Shown in pieces: positions 11,072 through 22,522 of a stretch of DNA of 64,000 nucleotides; the first letter of the stretch is position 1, and each line of letters opens with the position of its first letter. A program made the translations under genes and the position numbers. A model generated the notes under the pieces. It saw nothing but the letters and a program-made list of their open reading frames with translations. It was not told where the DNA came from and made no database searches. The DNA lies in the NCBI GenBank assembly GCA_949775045.1, contig OX459108.1, positions 8,621,961 to 8,685,960 of the forward strand, written 5' to 3'. This DNA is from Metridium senile (lineage: Eukaryota; Cnidaria; Anthozoa; Actiniaria; Metridiidae).

Positions 11072-12373
11072 ATGACGATGGTGAAGGTGATTGTCCTCAG
11101 AGGTCTGCAATGGTTGATGTACATCGTCAATCTCCTAATCTCTTCAGTTCTTGGTTACTCATTTGCTTTTGGTTGGAAAGAGGAAAAACTGAAGGCAAGG
11201 ACCCACTATGAGTCCTCTGCACAGATCCTGAAAATAACTTTCAAAGCCAAGTACCTAGACTCTAAAGCTTTTTCGCCAGAACAGTGTCTCCTGTTTCATT
11301 GTAGATATGTCCATCCTAAAGATGTTTGTGCAGACCATATTACTTTGTTGACTGTAATAAATGAACAGGCATTCTTTGCTGTTCTTCCTCCAGAAGTGGA
11401 TGTTTACAGCTCTGATTTGAACCCTTTCATGTATTTATCACAGTTCAGATTTGCTACACACATCGTTGTGATGCCAATCACATCGTTTCATAGGCTTGCA
11501 GAGGAAATAGGCGATCCAAGAGCGCAAATTGTGCTTGTGTCAAACACTGGTCGTTGTGGCTCAACAATCCTTGCACAGATATTTGAAGCCATTCCAAAAA
11601 CTATTGTGATGACATCGGATACTTTAATCCAAACAGCGCTAGACTATAGGATGGGAAAGATAAATGACGAACAAGTAGTCCAACTTCTTCATAGCATAGT
11701 GCGAGTACAGTGCAAGGACAAGGACAACAACAAGAAAATCGACAGGATTGTTATTAAAACAAGACCGTTGTGTGCACAGCTGATCAAAAAGATTAATACC
11801 TGCTGCAAGTACATCAAACACGTGTATATGTACCGTCACCCGAAACAAACAATTTGTTCGATATTGTCCATGGTCCATACTCTGCCACTGTCACGCGAGC
11901 CCCGGAACATATTCCTGTCCATACCACACACCAGCGATTACCAATTAATCCCGATCGACCGACTTCTGAAAATTCTCAGTTTGTGTGGTTTCGTAACGTT
12001 GATTTGGGTGTTCAACATCGCTTGCTATATCGAATACAAGCACGAAGGCATAGATATCTACCCGATCAAATATGAAGACCTTTTGAAAGATCCCGAGCGC
12101 ACAACATCCAAGCTGTTCGCCTTTCTCGACATACCTAAGCAGTATACCACCAAAGCTGTCAAGGCTCTTGAGAAAGATTCTCAGAAAGGAACATATCTAG
12201 CAAGAGAAAAGCTCTCGAAAACCAGAGTGCGCGAGTTCAACACTGAGCAACTTACAGAAGTCAATTTTGTTCTGCAAAAATCAGGTTTTCCAAGGATTGA
12301 AGAATTTCAAGATTTGCCGGACAAAAAACAGTTGAAACTGAAGTCGTTCATGACTTCATACTCTCTTGATTGA
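11072..12373 (+). CDS. sulfotransferase-family type II membrane protein, copy A
   Basis: An intronless 433-residue frame. A hydrophobic stretch near residues 5-34 (around WLMYIVNLLISSVLG) suggests a signal anchor, as in Golgi-type sulfotransferases. Residues about 157-166, SNTGRCGSTI, match the 5'-phosphosulfate-binding loop of membrane sulfotransferases. YRHPKQTICS (about 254-263) fits the 3'-phosphate site with Arg255 and Ser263. YPIKYEDLLKDPERT followed by LFAFLDIP (about 330-354) is the usual C-terminal signature. A second hydrophobic stretch lies near 300-320. From the family, the expected role is transfer of sulfate from PAPS to a glycan or similar acceptor in the secretory pathway; the acceptor cannot be told. 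The ATG follows a strong acceptor (CTTGTTTTCCAG) by 6 bases, implying a 5'-UTR intron; ATTAAA follows the stop by about 10 bases. Copy A differs from B and C at a few loop-adjacent residues, for example AQIFEA against AQMFEA. Confidence 0.85.
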   Translation: MTMVKVIVLRGLQWLMYIVNLLISSVLGYSFAFGWKEEKLKARTHYESSAQILKITFKAKYLDSKAFSPEQCLLFHCRYVHPKDVCADHITLLTVINEQAFFAVLPPEVDVYSSDLNPFMYLSQFRFATHIVVMPITSFHRLAEEIGDPRAQIVLVSNTGRCGSTILAQIFEAIPKTIVMTSDTLIQTALDYRMGKINDEQVVQLLHSIVRVQCKDKDNNKKIDRIVIKTRPLCAQLIKKINTCCKYIKHVYMYRHPKQTICSILSMVHTLPLSREPRNIFLSIPHTSDYQLIPIDRLLKILSLCGFVTLIWVFNIACYIEYKHEGIDIYPIKYEDLLKDPERTTSKLFAFLDIPKQYTTKAVKALEKDSQKGTYLAREKLSKTRVREFNTEQLTEVNFVLQKSGFPRIEEFQDLPDKKQLKLKSFMTSYSLD

Positions 12374-12538
12374 ACCAACTTGATTAAATATGACATTTAT
12401 GTGCTAGTTAACACACCCCGGGGGATAACCTGACCCTATTTAAAACACTCGAAAAATCCATATCCTATTCAAGAGAAATTTGGCTCGTTTGTGGCTCGCC
12501 CTTTTAAATGCACATAAAGGTCTCCCGCTCATATTTTA

Positions 12539-13803
12539 TCTTTAGTTTAGTTTATTTGTCACACTAATACAATTACAAAAATAATACTATTAATAATAAA
12601 AAAGGATATATAGATGTGACGGGAGTGGGAAACAGAGCTTACGCCCCAATTGAATATCCTACTCCTACGTAAAAAAAATATATAATAAAAATATAAATGT
12701 TAATTAAAATATAAATTGCAAAAAATACTAACTAATGCATCAAACTGAATACTAAGCTAAACAAGAATTACTGTAAAAACACAATATTAAAAAGGGTTAA
12801 AATTAATAATATTATATTTGCTAATGATATATATATATATATATGCATGTTCAAGACAGTGTAGTTATTTCCATCAAAGCTGCGAGAGTTAAAGTTTGGA
12901 TTAGTAGAAGGAAGAAGATGCTGTTTAAGGTCATTTCGAATTTTGTACAGTAGAACTAGATAAGCCATCTGTCGTCTGTATTCCAAATGCTGCATCTCAA
13001 GTATAAAGAGTCTTTCATTGTATGTCAGGTCTTCAGGATAGTTGAGGGTGAACTTTGTAGCTCTGCGTTGGACGTTCTCTATAAGTCTTCGATATGTTTA
13101 GCAACATTTGCATTTGGTGACCATACACTTGAAGCATACTCTAGTTGTGGTCTTACTAGTGTGGAGTAAAAATGACCCCTAGTTTTCTGGTCAGTGGTGA
13201 CCCTGCCGCATATTCTTTTTATAAGGCCAAGTGATCGGTTGGCTTTTCCGCATGCCTTCTCTATATGTTTTGTCCAAGTTAGGTCACTTGTGACGGTGAC
13301 GCCAATATCTTTAGTGTGCGTTACTTGATGAAGATCTTCATTATCAAGGTTATATCGATTTAAAAGAATAGATCTACCTACTTTTTCGGACATATGTAAT
13401 ACAGTAAACACCCGCATATAAGAACACAAGATTTTCGGTTCAGGCTGATTTTGGTTCTTATATATCTTATATATTTTGTTCTTTTTTATATGGTACTTTG
13501 TTGGCCAAATTTCAGCCTGGTGTTCTTAATCCATTTGTTCTTATATGCGGGTGTTTACTGTACTTTGCACTTTGCGACATTAAATTCCATATTAGAGTCG
13601 ACACTCCAATAATGTATACCATCAATGTCACTTTGAAGGGTGCGCTGACTTGATTCAGATTCAATGACATTATAAAGCTTTGAATCGTCTGCAAAAAGAG
13701 CAAACTTAGAGCCATCTTTGACATATTCAGGCATATCGTTGGCGTAGACAAGGAAGAGGAGTGGTCCCAGTATAGATCCTTGGGGAACACCAGATGTTAT
13801 GGG
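12539..13803 (-). mobile_element. 5'-truncated non-LTR retrotransposon (LINE), unit A
   Basis: Read on the minus strand it begins inside reverse transcriptase at [14 protein letters not shown] and includes the catalytic FADDSK motif (near 13681). After a 159-bp nested MITE it continues through the thumb/C-terminal region with QLEYASSVWSPN. This layout is typical of the CR1/Jockey-like clades. The 3' end is an AT-rich tail reading AGTGTGACAAATAAAC on the coding strand. It lacks about 170 bases near 12840 that unit C keeps, and the frame is broken, so it is dead. Confidence 0.85.
13402..13560. mobile_element. 159-bp TA-flanked MITE nested in the LINE, unit A
   Basis: The ends CAGTAAACACCCGCATATAA and complement are flanked by TA on both sides, as for Tc1/mariner-type elements. 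The same insertion sits at the same LINE codon in units B and C, which shows those LINEs were copied by segment duplication and did not insert independently. Confidence 0.85.
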
Positions 13804-15660
13804 TAACCACTTTCACTTATTAAACATTAAGGTTAGATATCCATGTGATAAAGCTGTGAATAAAAACTATATCTGCTGTGAAATGATATGATATGATTTC
13901 ACTCGTAAAGTGATACGACATCACTTCACATTACACGGCGGGTCCAAATTAAATAAAATCGCTCGATAGCACACAGCGCAGTCTCGGTGCTATCCCTGGA
14001 TGTCTTTTCTATACTAGAGTCACTTACTTGAACCAACAGCCACCATGCAAAACTGAAGCTTTGTTGAGTGACTACGGAAGGACAAGATTTCAAGCCAGAA
14101 CAATTATTATTTTTGTCATTATATCATTGTATCAAATTTATATCAAACTGAACTAGTATTATTAGTTATATTTAGTTTAGTTTATTTATTTTTTGTCACA
14201 ATGGTACAATTACAAAAATAATAATAATGAAGACTATTAGTCAAGCAGCAAATGTAATCCCGTGGGACTTGGATGAAGAAATTAAGCAAGCCACCTATCT
14301 AGATATGTTAAGATATCCCTAAGGAACAATAAAAACTTTGTTGACAACCTGTAAACTTGCTAGATGGCCGTCAATATTGACCATTTGACCTCCAGCATGG
14401 AAACGAGGTACGAACGTTTTGTGCTTAAAAACCATGCTAATTCTCATGAATCATCTCGAAACAAGCTTGTATTACCAACAAACATCCAAGTATTTTTAGG
14501 GGTTGGGTCACGTGAATTGAATCTAATTGCATGAAAACGAGGCTATAATATAAGTCAATTTAATTACCATATACATATGTGTTAATCAACTTCGTACACT
14601 TTAGCTACATTTTAATGCAAATAGTTTCTATTCACGTGATCACATATTAACACTTATGTACTATTTAGATGTTGTTGCTTTTTAACACAAGTTGTTTTCA
14701 AAACGATTAATTATCACATAAGAATTAGCATGGTTTTGAAGCAAAAAGCGAAAATAAATTTGTCACGTTACCGAACCTAATACCTTGTCAAAATACTACC
14801 CTGTTCGACACCACGCGATTTTTCGAGAACATCGCTTGCAAATAGCCACAGGAATCCCATCCGCGCGCATTCAAACAAATACACCACAGGAAGACCGCCC
14901 GCGCGCTCAAGGAATAACAAAAGGCTTTTGTTCAATAGACTGGTTGTTTAGCATGAAGACGCGGCCTTCATCCAGGATGGGTTAGATACCAGTATGCAAT
15001 TTGAATGGAACATTCGTGTTTTCGGACATGAGTTTGCAGTCGTCAGATATCATCATTGAAAACTAACGAATATCTTGAAAGTACGAAGCCACAATCTTAA
15101 TTCTTGGCGGGGGTCTTTTCACAAGGAAAAAGCCAGACCTTAACATACTTGACAAAAATACTAAAAACCAGTCCTTTCTCACCACTAGGGTTTATCAGTA
15201 GCTCAGTGGTTAGAGCGACTGACCACTGATAAAAAGACTAAATACAAGTCCTTGCTCACCACTAGCGTCAAAAGTTCATAACCAGAAGTGTCCATCTTGA
15301 CAATAAACCTATACCCTATCAGAAAAGGGAGCGAGCTATTTTTAGATTTGCACGCTCAGCCAATCATTGCGTGACAGGCGAAGCAACAATATGGCGCCCA
15401 TACCGGCTACGAAGTAAAGGCAATGATTTCTTTCTTGTTTATCAGAAAAAAGCAAAAATATATATGGGAGGACATCTGCACATCACTGAAAAACCCGATA
15501 GATATTGGCTTTTAGTCGGACGGGTTGAATACAGTCTTTCTAGCAACGAACATTAAAATAATATCAATCCATTACAAGAAAAACCGTCTATTTTTTAAGC
15601 CTGTGAAATTCGGAAATATTTCTGGCTGGTGCATAGAACTGCATCTATTTGAGTCAACTC
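13804..15660. other. unit A tail, first part: repeat debris
   Basis: No gene supported. It holds another LINE 3'-end scrap near 14165-14240 and a copy of a dispersed repeat near 14830-14905 (contains CACAGGAATCCCATCCGCG, also found near 55550 and 57210). A short tRNA-like A-box word lies at 15197-15220. Nearly identical to 33963-35830 in unit B. Confidence 0.6.
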
Positions 15661-15662
15661 AC

Positions 15663-15801
15663 CTTCTATAGCTCTATAGCCGTGAACAATGCTTGCATGT
15701 TTTCAACAATATCATCTCCATGAGCATATAGTACGATGGACGTTGTTAATATGAATATCACTACACTATAGAGAGGCATCATTAACTGACTGGTTGTCAT
15801 T
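15663..15801 (-). CDS. isolated splice-flanked exon encoding a signal-peptide-like sequence, unit A
   Basis: On the minus strand a strong acceptor (TTTTTCTATTTCAG) is followed one base later by ATG (15800-15798), and a consensus donor (GAAG|GTGAGT) closes the exon. The frame opens with MTTSQLMMPLYSVVIFILTT, a good secretory signal with a likely cleavage after an A-H-G stretch, then an acidic helix-like segment. It meets a stop 44 residues in, within a tandem GCTATAGA repeat just before the donor, so the exon is either terminal or damaged. I found no partner exons and cannot assign a family. Confidence 0.45.
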
Positions 15802-15809
15802 CTGAAATA

Positions 15810-16920
15810 GAAAAATAAAAATATTTGAATAATAATAATAGCTTTATATTATCCGTCTTAAAAATAAATTACTATAGACTACTGTCATAAATACCATAAT
15901 ATGTACCGGAAAATGATTTTTCAAGTAAACAGATATTTCAATATTTTAGCACGCTCATATGAAAGAACCACCTGAAATAGGCATGTTTGCTTCTGTACTG
16001 CCTAGGAGCAACAGAAGACAGACAGTACAAAAGTAAAGGACTACTTCATATTGAAGATGAAGCTGATGAATTTTTTTTGAACATGTCAAAAACTTGACTT
16101 AGGGGACCCGGGAGCTGTTTGGTGTCCTAGGTACTAGTCGAACGGATGTTTTCGGTGGTTTTCGTTCGAACTTTTCGTGTTTTATTCGAATCCTTACTCC
16201 GGCTAACCATAACCGATTTTGACTCAACCTACATATATATTTAGAAAATTTATCAGTCTTTCTCATTATGTGGTTCGAATTAGTGTAGAGTTTCATTTAG
16301 CACTCGAATTTAGGTGAGAAGTAAGATCGATCGGCTCGGCTCGGCTCGATTTGTTTCCACCCTTGTCTTCTTCTTTGTCTTTCTGGGGTATTTTCGTCAA
16401 AATCGCTCTAATTGAGCTTAAACTCGGTCACAGACTAGAAAACAATTATACACAACTATCTACGTAAAAAAAAGTTTGTATTATTGTATATTTGAGGCAC
16501 AGCGAAAGGATATCTCTCGACTCCATACATTTACTGTAAAAGATCACAAGTGATGAGCTTGGGCTCCCTGTGGGTTTACATGGCTGGTCGCGATGCAACG
16601 ATTTCCGCTGTAAACTACGTTCATGTATTGTTGTAGCTGTTATTACAATCGTCTGAAACTCATGCCATGCGTATCAAACTGTTTTGCAATAGCCCTTTTC
16701 ACAGTTCCGTTCAGTGACCACGAAATGATAGTTCCAAGTTAAGGTTGGAGTTGCTGTGCGTGATAAATTATAGTTTTGCTATGTGTGGCAACGCGAACCT
16801 CGACTTGGAATTATTATTCGCGGTCGGAACTGTGAAATGGTCTATTCAATCATTGCTCATTTACATTACAATATCTATTTTCCCGGCCCGCAGGCTAAAA
16901 CATTATGAATGCATGGTGTG
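15810..16920. other. unit A tail, middle part: nothing recognised
   Basis: AT-rich DNA with short chance frames only. A GGCTCGGCTCGGCTC repeat lies near 16330. The sequence is mirrored at 35980-37090 in unit B with almost no differences. Confidence 0.5.
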
Positions 16921-16929
16921 TTTTGTAAG

Positions 16930-17550
16930 TCAGCTCTACCAGTAAAGCACATTATCTCTGTTTCTTCACTGAGAGCATTTCTAATTGCTCGGATAAGTTT
17001 ATACTGAGTCTCGCCTATATACTTTACATTGTAAAGTTCAAATCCATATATTCATCCTCTTGGCCTGAGACCTCGTCGTAAACATCAGAGTTCAAACAAG
17101 GTACATTTTATTTTGCATTTGTCTTCCTACTAACTTCTGCAAAGTTTTGAGTAGCTTTAGATAACCGTAGAAGGGAGTATTGATTTATTTGAGAAGAGGG
17201 AGACTGCACTGACCAGCTAAAGAAACTACCAAAGCTATAAATGCTTTTCCTTTTACTTCGACAAAACATCAGTGTTCAAACTAGTCTTTTCGAAACCGCA
17301 GTAAGGCTCGAATAGGTCTTCTTTAAGTCAGCTGCAGCCTCGCTTTTGTTTTGAAGAGCTCATATTGGTAAGCCATTGCATGATGCCGTTTATGACTTTT
17401 ATGATCTTTTACATTCCCCTCTATTAACTCCGCTCGAAGCACAAAAAAACGGTCGAAATGTTTTATGTGTGTCTTATATACACCGTTAAAATAGTTGACT
17501 TAACTTTACTAACGTTTCGAGCTTTGGCCCTTCGTCGGCTAACTATCTTT
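16930..17550 (-). mobile_element. Penelope-like element remnant, unit A
   Basis: On the minus strand a hammerhead-like motif (17511-17548) is followed about 460 bases later by a short frame (about 17049-16952) reading YGFELYNVKYIGETQYKLIR. Its KYIGET core resembles the GIY-YIG endonuclease of Penelope-like elements. The intervening frame is broken. Assignment rests on this pairing plus the known presence of hammerhead motifs in Penelope terminal repeats; the copy is degenerate. Confidence 0.4.
17511..17548 (-). ncRNA. hammerhead-ribozyme-like motif, unit A
   Basis: The minus strand reads CCGACGA, then AGGGC-CAAA-GCTC (a short stem II), then GAAAC. This is the order of a hammerhead core (CUGANGA, stem II, GAAA) with a U-to-C change in the first box that probably abolishes activity. 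The same motif occurs in unit B at 37681-37718. Confidence 0.35.
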
Positions 17551-17715
17551 TATATCAAACACCGACGCAGCTAGCCTATACTAGTTTACACGCTAGTTTC
17601 CATTAATTTGTCTTTTATACAGTAAATAGTTAGAAAAAGACTAACGACTATTGTTATTATAATATTTCGTCAGATCGATTGCTGAAAATCATAGTGTAGT
17701 ACAAGATTATAATTA

Positions 17716-18648
17716 GGGAAGGTACGTTTTTTATTGGGGGGGGGGGGGGGGGGGAGGGCTGGAGCCTCAGAGGGGAGGGTCATTAGTCAAATTTATAAGC
17801 TTAAGGGGAGGGCCACATATTTCACTTGAAGCTAATCAAGGGGAGGGTCATCCTTTTAAGTTGCACCCTAGCTATTAGAACTCATTTTAATTTTATCATA
17901 TTTTTGTTATTTTATTTTACGTATGAAACAATTATCTCAACCTTGATAATAAATTGGAATTTCAATATTTTCATTGTATTTGATAACATATCTATCTACA
18001 ACTTTATTAGTCACTGAGCCAGTTAATGCATGTCAATTTGAGCCCACGAGACAAAGTTGTCTCGCAGGACTCTGGTTCTTTTGCGTCCATAGCGTGAGGA
18101 GTAGTCAGTACTCAGTAGTACACACAAAATCCATTATTTTCTTTTGTTCTTTTTTAACCAGTACGAACTACTCTAGTCATTTTTCTTTCACAGGTTAAAT
18201 AAAATCACTCTAGACAAAGGACTACTATACTACAAATTATTTGTGTAAATAATTATATGTATAAACACGAAAACACTCAACAAGTTGTGAATTTATTACC
18301 GTTCGGCGTAGTTCATGTGTTGTATTCGTTCTCAATCAAATACTACTTGACATGTGAAATTAAAATGAGCTTTGCAGTTTTTGTTTATAATAGAAGTATG
18401 TGATTATTTTAATATATTTATTAGCCATGCATGTTCGAAATTCATGTCGAAACTGCCGAGAGAAAAATCCTCTTGTGTAAATAGAACCTGAGTGTGACCA
18501 TGGGGTGAGGGCCATGGGTATTTTTCGTATACTTGGTGGGGAGGGTCATAAGTTTAGTTTTGGAATGACTGGGGAGGGTCAAACGTTTTTTAGGAAAAAT
18601 TACTCTGAATTCTCCAGCCCTCCCCCCCAATAATAAACGTACCTTCCC
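17716..18648. mobile_element. PIF/Harbinger-type non-autonomous element, only in unit A
   Basis: The ends GGGAAGGTACGTTT and complement are flanked by TTA (17713-17715 and 18649-18651). Unit B has the empty site with a single TTA at 37883-37885, proving a 3-bp target duplication as in PIF/Harbinger. Both ends carry several GGGGAGGGTCA subterminal repeats and a long G run (from about 17736). No transposase is seen in 933 bp. Confidence 0.8.
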
Positions 18649-19391
18649 TTATTGTATTTCATTTCCTGGGTGGTGTTGAAACCACAGGACTGACGTGTCC
18701 CAGGAGTATAATATACTGAATTAGCATGTTGATTAGTTGTGATTATAGTTTAGCATTTCAATAGAACGATTGTCCTTGCTCATTTAACTGTGTTCCAAAG
18801 CTCAAAGAGTTAAAATGTTTTAACAAGGGAGTTCGTTTCTCTTCGCTTACAAATTTAAGTAATTTTCGAGTTATTATGATTTTCATTTGTCCGTGAAAAT
18901 GTCTAGACTAGTTATGGGTCAGTTATTATTATAGTGCGAACCACCAAAACATAATTATTCAATCACGATCGAGAATATGAACAATAGAATCTCTACAAAT
19001 GTTTGATTTAAATGATAATTATTTTCATTATATGTGAACGGAATAGATCAAGATAGAACAAGAAACATCAGACGCTAGCGCCTAGAAATATGTATATTTA
19101 AAAAATACGAGAAACTTTGAAGTTCAGTCGTAATTTTACGATTTCATCAGAGTACGACAGGTATGCCTTGCAGGCATTCTTGATGTTTCAGAATGGATCA
19201 ATGTTCACATTATTTAGGAGATTATAATTGAAGTTGTAGAAAAATGTTTTATTAGGCTGTTTGTTCGAGGTTTAGGCAGTAAGGAATAGTTTCTGGTATT
19301 TTAAATATGCGAAAACTCTTTAAAAAGTGTTTCAGTGAGTTTATCAATGAGATATTGAGGGGCCTACAAGGCATAGATCTTCAAAAGCATT

Positions 19392-19570
19392 AAGCCTCGG
19401 TCAAACTGCAATGATAGTTCATGATAGTTGATGATAGTTCCAACTATCATGTGCGTTTGACCACCAACTATCATGCACTATCATGGACTATCATGGACTA
19501 TCATAGCGTTTGATCATGCTCAAATTTCACATGATAGTCGATGATTGTTTTTGCCGTTTGACCGCGTGTA
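19392..19570. repeat. ATGATAGT direct/inverted repeat cluster, unit A
   Basis: About ten ATGATAGT words in both orientations lie between CGGTCAAACTGC and GCCGTTTGACCG, which looks like a MITE with repeated internal motifs. Copied at about 38628-38806 in unit B. Confidence 0.6.
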
Positions 19571-20449
19571 CATGAATCAGGCATGTTGTAAAACCAGGAC
19601 TCGGAATAATGAATAAAATCATTTCAATAATAAATAAATTATAAAATGCATAAATTGAATGTAAATTTAAAATTCAAAACACGTATTTGTTGTATAACAA
19701 CTCACTTTTACTCTTACTTCACCCTGACTTTGTTACATTGTCTCGTTTACATTTAACAAATTGCACATGGTTTTGAGTTGTCTGTCCTCTTATTGACACA
19801 CTCTTGACGTCATAAAATGTTCAAAACTCAAGTGGAACCACGAGCGTAGCGAGGGGTTTCACTGCAAAGTTTTTTTTTACAACACAAATTAAAATAAATA
19901 TACAAAAGGTAAAATGTCAGTTAAATGACGAAAACTGACGAATTTGTCACGCACCGAACTCAATGGTTTCTTTCAAGCTACGGAAAATCACACAATTTAC
20001 GAAAGGGATCTTTTTTCAGCCGGAAAAAAAGATATAAGCCTATTTTCATACAGAAATACAGTGTACTGTTTGTCTTTAGAGAGCTAAGTGAAGTTAAAAA
20101 AGTACAAGAACGTCAAACATGGCCGATTAGCTGGGTTCAGGTTTCACCCTTTCATAAAAATTGCATAAAAATGCATAAAAACTGATCATATAGATGATTA
20201 CACAATACTTGATATCTCTATCCTTTGTAAAACATTCTACGCTTTTCAAATCAGCCCTGAAAGAATGGTGTTGCTCGTCCAAAATGTAATTTTGGGCACG
20301 TTTTTGTTCAAAAGACTACCGATTTGATTGAAAGTGAAAATTTGTCGAAAAGACTGAAAAACGCATAAAATTTAAACGACAACAACTCTATGACAGCATA
20401 GTTACATTTATTAAAATTTCCTACTTACAGAAAAGTAATTTCCATTGAT

Positions 20450-22171
20450 CAGTCCGGATCAGTCACCAAATTTGGCTACCGTGGTTTGTTGTGGTATTTG
20501 AGAAACCAAAACAGTAGAACAGCCAATCAGAGCACGTTTTTAGTTTATGACGTCACACCTACATGAACGCTAACCGGCCCACAACTAAAATCTAAATGGC
20601 GCCCGAAATTGTTTACGACTGAGAAGAAGTTTGATCATCTTCTTCATGACAACGGATGTGAGAAACATGCAAATTATTCCATAACTGAAGTATTCTTACG
20701 TCAGATCTTCAAATTTCCATTTGTATCTCACTTTGTCTTTGCATGCAACGACATCGTATTTCAGAACGCGATGTATATATCGAGTGAAAGTTTAGTAAGG
20801 TTATATGCGTTTATAATATTAAGACATTTTGACATTCTGCTCTTGAAATGGAAACCCACATGAACTGTTTGTATGAAATACGGTTCCGAGTATCTTCTGT
20901 TTACGCTTTAGTCTATATTTCCTTTGTACAACAAAACAGTTTAAACTACAAGAAATAGAATGTTTGGGACTGCCTGAAGGTAACCATTTAAAACAAATAA
21001 ATAATAAATAAATTGTCGTTCTTAGAGATTGTTTTATATTGTATTGTTTTATTCAAGTAATTGATATTGTTTTCTGATTCTCTGTGTAAAAATTAAGACA
21101 TTTGTAATCAACACATTTGTAATCACTGTCAGAGTCTGTGGAGCTAGTACAAGGGCAATCAGAGTCACCTTATGCTTTCCCCATACAACAGGGACTTTAT
21201 ATGAAGTAAAACTCTTGCCATTTCCTTTCGCCTTAAGTGATCTCTGTGCTATTTTTCTGCATTTGTAACATAGCAACGGCGGGTGTACATCAGGGAGACA
21301 TAAATTCAGTTTAGATTACAGATGTCATCACATTCAGTCTTCAAAACAGAAGCTTTGACTTTTCTGGAATCGTCACGTACGTTTGATCTACATATTCGAC
21401 AACGGTCTTCAAGATATTCATAATGTGAGCTTTGACTTTCTGAAAGAGAGCAAGCAGAAACATATTGGTTAAATTAAAACTTAATTAACAGACAAAATAT
21501 ACACATGCCTGCACTGATTCAAGTGTCAAATCTCTATAGCAGAAGTTATACTCCATAGTTCTACATAGTGATATATATAGCATGTAGCATTCACGAAATA
21601 CTCTTGAACAGCTTCACACTAGCTGCGAAGCCAATTGACAAATAAAACACAGCCTTTAGCGACCGATAGAGCGAACTCTTAAACGTAAACATGTAAGGTG
21701 CAGTACGCGTATAGATTACTTAGGCAAATTGGATAATCAGAGACAAAATCAAAGCGGCCCACCGTTCTATAGACCGGCCCATGTTGAGACTTCGCACAAT
21801 GGAAGATGAATATCTTCTGAATTTCTCTATATTTTTTTCGTAGAACCAAAAAAATCATATGGAGAGAACGTAGGCAATGTATTTAGGAAACTGGGGTTTG
21901 AAATGTTGCTTTGAAGTACCAATGTGGTTAGTAAATCTACTCACCGTTTGCCATCACTTTGCTTCATCACTCCGGTAACCAGCTGAAACTGTACTCTGAA
22001 TAATACTCTTCAACATGGTATATGTTAATCTCGCAAAGATATTGATGAAATATCTTCAAAACCCCCAAAACAGAATGTTACGGCGGGTGAAATGAGCCAC
22101 CGGAATAATGACGTCATAATCCTTTTAGACAACAAACCACGGTAGCCAAATTTGGTGACTGATCCGGACTG
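20450..22171 (-). mobile_element. 1.72-kb DNA transposon with 43-bp TIRs and 5-bp TSD, unit B
   Basis: The ends start CAGTCCGGATCAGTCACC and match over 43 bases; TTGAT flanks both sides (20445-20449 and 22172-22176), and unit A keeps the single-TTGAT empty site. On the minus strand a mini-exon (ATG at 21954, donor after 21945) joins in frame to a second exon (acceptor before 21439). That exon encodes CRICRSN, an acidic spacer and, after one frameshift, DVHPPLLCYKCRK: a CxxC...HPxxxxCxxC zinc-binding pattern like the N-terminal region of RAG1 and related transposon proteins. No catalytic transposase core is present, so the copy is non-autonomous. A 5-bp TSD fits Transib/RAG and some hAT groups, but the CAGTC terminus is not the usual Transib CAC end. 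Confidence 0.75.
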
Positions 22172-22522
22172 TTGATAGTTTATCCATAAGCTTGTTTTTA
22201 AAATCCTTTTTCGATGAAAAAACTTTGTCGATGACAAACTTTCCCTCAATTCCGCACGAGTGTTGTGTGACATGATGGCGTAAGCACAGTGTGTCTGTCC
22301 TCTTATTGATCACGGTAAATCAACCAATCAGCGCGCGAGGATTCACACAAGTGATGTAAAAATATATATATTAGCGTGACACAGAAATGTAGTTGTCAAG
22401 GACTGTCTGAAAAGCTTTCCCGCTAAAGGTCTGTTGCCAGGGGGGAATTTGACACATGATCAATTGTTGCAAAATCTTCGACCGAGAAGGTTGTGCAATA
22501 ATAGTAAGAACGGCGAAGAGTG

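Larger units (their letters stand above)
6845..19920 (+). repeat. tandem unit A of a triplicated segment
   Basis: Homology to units B and C begins at TTAA (6845) and runs in order: 5'-flank block, TIR elements, sulfotransferase frame, LINE with its nested MITE, tail. Unit A lacks the 1.72-kb 5-bp-TSD element (an intact TTGAT empty site lies at 7341-7345) and alone carries the TTA-flanked element at 17716-18648. Confidence 0.9.

Noticed and set aside
11639..11878. minus-strand frame inside the sulfotransferase
   Set aside because: Antisense shadow of the conserved coding region, repeated in all copies.
15195..15260. tRNA-like sequence (GTAGCTCAGTGGTTAGAGCG)
   Set aside because: An A-box-like word is present, but there is no matching B box, acceptor stem or plausible anticodon arm; probably a SINE scrap.
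19403..19560. possible CRISPR-like array (ATGATAGT repeats)
   Set aside because: Repeats are short, in both orientations and without uniform spacers, in a eukaryotic genome; it is a MITE-like repeat cluster.
20609..20863. plus-strand 84-residue frame in the 5-bp-TSD transposon
   Set aside because: Opposite strand to the spliced zinc-pattern exons, with no motif or splice support.
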